DNA of 64,000 nt from Pseudolabrys taiwanensis (GTDB lineage Bacteria; Pseudomonadota; Alphaproteobacteria; Rhizobiales; Xanthobacteraceae): contig NZ_CP031417.1 of assembly GCF_003367395.1 (NCBI RefSeq), forward strand, positions 5,171,501 through 5,235,500, in the 5' to 3' direction. Shown piece after piece: positions 61,432-64,000 of the stretch. The notes beneath the pieces were generated by a model. The model was given only the letters and a program-made list of their open reading frames with translations, was not told where the DNA came from and did no database searches. The translations under genes and the position numbers were made by a program. Within the stretch, counting starts at the first letter, position 1; each line of letters opens with the position of its first letter.

Positions 61432-64000
61432 ATGTCGAAACCAGAGCGCGATTATTCCGAGACCCTGTTCCTGCCGCAGACGGATTTTCCGATGCGCGCG
61501 GGCCTGCCGCAGAAGGAGCCCGAACTCCTCAAGCGCTGGCAGGACACCGATCTGTACAAGCAGCTTCGCGAGAACGCGAAGGGACGCGAGAAGTTCGTCC
61601 TGCACGACGGGCCGCCTTACGCCAACGGCAACATTCATATCGGTCACGCGCTGAACAAAATCCTCAAGGACGTGGTGACGCGCAGCCAGCAGATGCTCGG
61701 CTACGACTCCAACTACGTGCCCGGTTGGGACTGCCACGGTCTGCCGATCGAGTGGAAGATCGAGGAAGAGAACTACCGCTCCAAGAACAAGGGCAAGCCG
61801 AACTTCTCCAATCCGGAGGCAATGGTCGCATTCCGTCAGGAATGCCGCGCCTATGCCGAGAAGTGGCTCAACGTACAGCGCGACGAGTTCAAGCGTCTTG
61901 GCGTCGAGGGCGATTGGCAGCACCCTTACACAACGATGAGCTTCCCGGCCGAGGCGCAGATCGCGCGCGAACTGATGAAGTTCGCGACCAACGGCACGCT
62001 CTATCGTGGCTCGAAGCCGGTGATGTGGTCGGTGGTCGAGAAGACCGCGCTGGCCGAAGCCGAGATCGAGTACGAGGATTACACCAGCGATACGGTGTGG
62101 GTGAAGTTTCCGGTCAAGGACGCTGATGTCCTTGCGCGCAATGCCGGCACCCACACGGACCGGCTGACGCTGACTGAGCACCTCTCGCATGCATCGGTCG
62201 TCATCTGGACCACCACGCCGTGGACGCTGCCAGGAAATCGCGCGGTTTCGTTCTCGCCGAAGATCGCTTACGGCCTCTACAAGGTCACCGATGCCGCACC
62301 GGACAATTGGGCGAAGTTCGGCGACCTGTTCATCCTGTCGGAAAATCTTGCGGGCGAGGTGTTTAAGCAGGCGCGCGTCGCTGCCTACGACAAGGTTGCC
62401 GATGTCCCGGCCGAGGTACTCGCTGAACTGACTTTGAAGCATCCCTTCGCCGGCAAGGGTTACGACTTCACCGTGCCGCTGCTCGCCGGCGATCACGTCA
62501 CCGACGACACCGGTACCGGCTTTGTGCACACCGCGCCCGGCCACGGTCGTGAAGACTTCGACGTCTGGATCGCCAACCGCGCCAATCTCGAGGCCCGCGG
62601 CATCAATTCGTCGATCCCCTATACCGTCGATGAGAATGGCGCGCTCACCGATGCCGCGCCGGGCTTCACCGGCAAGCGTGTCATCAACGACAAGGGCGAG
62701 AAGGGCGACGCCAACGAAGCGGTGATCAAGGCGCTCATCGAAGCCGGCATGATCATCGCGCGCGGCCGCCTCAAGCATCAGTATCCGCACTCGTGGCGCT
62801 CGAAGAAGCCGGTCATCTTCCGCAACACGCCGCAGTGGTTCATCGCCATGGACAAGCAGTTTTCGCTGTCCATCGGCGCGGCATCGTCGCCGGGCATTGC
62901 GCGGAACGATCAGCGCACCTTGCGGGAACGCGCGCTCGACGCCATCGCCGAAACGCGCTGGGTGCCCGCTGCCGGCGAGAACCGCATCAACGGCATGATC
63001 GAGAGCCGCCCGGACTGGGTGATCTCGCGCCAGCGGGCCTGGGGCGTGCCGATCGCGGTCTTCATCAAGGAGAGGCCGGACGGCTCGGTCGATATCCTGC
63101 AAGATCCGGACGTGAACGTGCGTATCGTCGAAGCCTTCGAGGCCGAAGGCGCCGATGCCTGGTACAAGGAAGGTGCCGCCGAGCGCTTCCTGGGCAAGCG
63201 AGCGGCCGAAGGCTGGAAGAAGGTCGACGACATTCTCGACGTCTGGTTCGACTCAGGCTCGACGCATGCCTTCGTGCTCGACGATGCGCTGCATTTCCCC
63301 CAGCTCGCCGGCATCAAGCGCAAGGTCGATGGCGGCGATGACACCGTGATGTATCTGGAAGGCTCGGATCAGCATCGCGGCTGGTTCCACTCGTCGCTGC
63401 TGGAGAGCTGCGGCACGCGCGGCCGCGCGCCTTTCGACGTCGTGCTGACGCACGGCTTCGTGCTCGACGAGAACGGGCGCAAGATGTCGAAGTCGCTCGG
63501 CAACGTCGTGGCGCCGCAGGACGTCATCAAGCAGTCCGGCGCCGACATTTTGCGCATGTGGGTTTGCGCCTCGGACTATGCCGACGACCTGCGCATCGGG
63601 CCGGAGATCCTCAAGACCACGGCGGACACTTATCGCAAGCTGCGCAACACCATCCGCTGGATGCTGGGCTCGCTCGCGCATTTCAAGGACGATGAGCGCG
63701 TCAGCGCCGAGAAGATGCCCGAGCTCGAGCGCTTGATGCTCCATCGTCTGGTCGAGCTCGATGCAGTGGTGCGGCAGGCTTACGCCGATTTCGACTACAA
63801 GAAGATTTTCGCCGCTTTGTCGGCCTTCATGACCTCGGATCTGTCGGCCTTCTATTTCGACATCCGCAAGGATGCGCTGTATTGCGATCCTTATTCGTCG
63901 ACGACGCGTAAGGCGAGCCTGACGGTCATCGACTATCTGTTCCGCTGCACCGTGACCTGGCTCGCGCCGATGCTGTGCTTCACGGCGGAAGAGGCGTGGC
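61432..64000 (+). CDS. ileS: Isoleucyl-tRNA synthetase, 3' end beyond window
   Basis: The first 856 codons of ileS are present from the ATG at 61432 ([15 protein letters not shown]). The HIGH motif is in [12 protein letters not shown] near residue 65, the editing (CP1) region includes [11 protein letters not shown], and KMSKS is at 684-688 ([10 protein letters not shown]). The frame is open to the right edge, so the C-terminal anticodon-binding part is cut. The enzyme charges tRNA-Ile and proofreads valine. It follows ribF by 86 bases. Confidence 0.97.
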   Translation, partial: MSKPERDYSETLFLPQTDFPMRAGLPQKEPELLKRWQDTDLYKQLRENAKGREKFVLHDGPPYANGNIHIGHALNKILKDVVTRSQQMLGYDSNYVPGWDCHGLPIEWKIEEENYRSKNKGKPNFSNPEAMVAFRQECRAYAEKWLNVQRDEFKRLGVEGDWQHPYTTMSFPAEAQIARELMKFATNGTLYRGSKPVMWSVVEKTALAEAEIEYEDYTSDTVWVKFPVKDADVLARNAGTHTDRLTLTEHLSHASVVIWTTTPWTLPGNRAVSFSPKIAYGLYKVTDAAPDNWAKFGDLFILSENLAGEVFKQARVAAYDKVADVPAEVLAELTLKHPFAGKGYDFTVPLLAGDHVTDDTGTGFVHTAPGHGREDFDVWIANRANLEARGINSSIPYTVDENGALTDAAPGFTGKRVINDKGEKGDANEAVIKALIEAGMIIARGRLKHQYPHSWRSKKPVIFRNTPQWFIAMDKQFSLSIGAASSPGIARNDQRTLRERALDAIAETRWVPAAGENRINGMIESRPDWVISRQRAWGVPIAVFIKERPDGSVDILQDPDVNVRIVEAFEAEGADAWYKEGAAERFLGKRAAEGWKKVDDILDVWFDSGSTHAFVLDDALHFPQLAGIKRKVDGGDDTVMYLEGSDQHRGWFHSSLLESCGTRGRAPFDVVLTHGFVLDENGRKMSKSLGNVVAPQDVIKQSGADILRMWVCASDYADDLRIGPEILKTTADTYRKLRNTIRWMLGSLAHFKDDERVSAEKMPELERLMLHRLVELDAVVRQAYADFDYKKIFAALSAFMTSDLSAFYFDIRKDALYCDPYSSTTRKASLTVIDYLFRCTVTWLAPMLCFTAEEAW

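Overview
The window reads as a chromosomal segment of a high-GC alphaproteobacterium, most likely order Hyphomicrobiales (Xanthobacteraceae or Bradyrhizobiaceae-like). This is inferred from the hisS/hisZ/hisG arrangement, a CIRCE-controlled groESL operon, a HAD gene of the TIGR01459 type near ribF and ileS, DUF2076 and DUF1499 proteins, several L,D-transpeptidases and many Bug/TRAP-type solute receptors. No tRNA, rRNA, CRISPR array, transposase or phage gene was seen. About 60 protein genes are supported, with few large gaps.

Layout. 1-6.2 kb: the 3' part of an IlvD/Edd dehydratase, a small cupredoxin-like exported protein, an MBL-fold hydrolase, and a leftward DUF898 - M48 protease - DUF1499 operon. 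6.2-10 kb: a membrane PAS-GGDEF-EAL protein divergent from a crotonase that closely matches RpfF, the synthase of diffusible fatty-acid signals. 10-17 kb: YjbR-like, ROK kinase, FKBP isomerase, acyl-CoA ligase, a tail-to-tail sensor kinase / NarL-type regulator pair, and a 2OG-Fe(II) oxygenase. 17-23.7 kb: extensin-like protein, Tat-exported phosphoesterase, a LysR-controlled SDR/Bug receptor/PuuE-like deacetylase operon, and an L,D-transpeptidase lipoprotein. 24-30.3 kb: CorA, two small conserved-looking proteins, an ApbA-like protein, a TorF-type porin and an SbmA/YddA-type ABC transporter. 30.6-35.7 kb: a TRAP transporter (dctP-dctQ-dctM) followed by an amidase. 36-43.4 kb: META-like exported protein, CDF metal transporter, groESL, lipoprotein, MFS transporter, CheZ, and a second L,D-transpeptidase. 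43.5-49.3 kb: DUF2076 protein, a GtrA/GT2/ChbG-type cassette, and a divergent pair of citrate synthases, one carrying a MerR-like DNA-binding domain. 49.3-57.2 kb: hisG-hisZ, an NTF2-like gene, hisS, an omega-aminotransferase and a GT39 protein. 57.3-64 kb: a TipF-like degenerate EAL protein, HAD hydrolase, CheY, ribF and the start of ileS.

The most interesting points are: (1) the RpfF-like/GGDEF-EAL divergent pair, a candidate fatty-acid-signal to c-di-GMP circuit; (2) the HTH-citrate synthase fusion facing a second citrate synthase across a short promoter with two palindromes, a candidate enzyme-regulator; (3) exact 60-bp tandem copies of the groEL 3' end with perfect hairpins; and (4) an unusual SDR lacking the Tyr/Lys catalytic pair inside a LysR-controlled catabolic operon. 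Several families of palindromic intergenic repeats are scattered through the second half.
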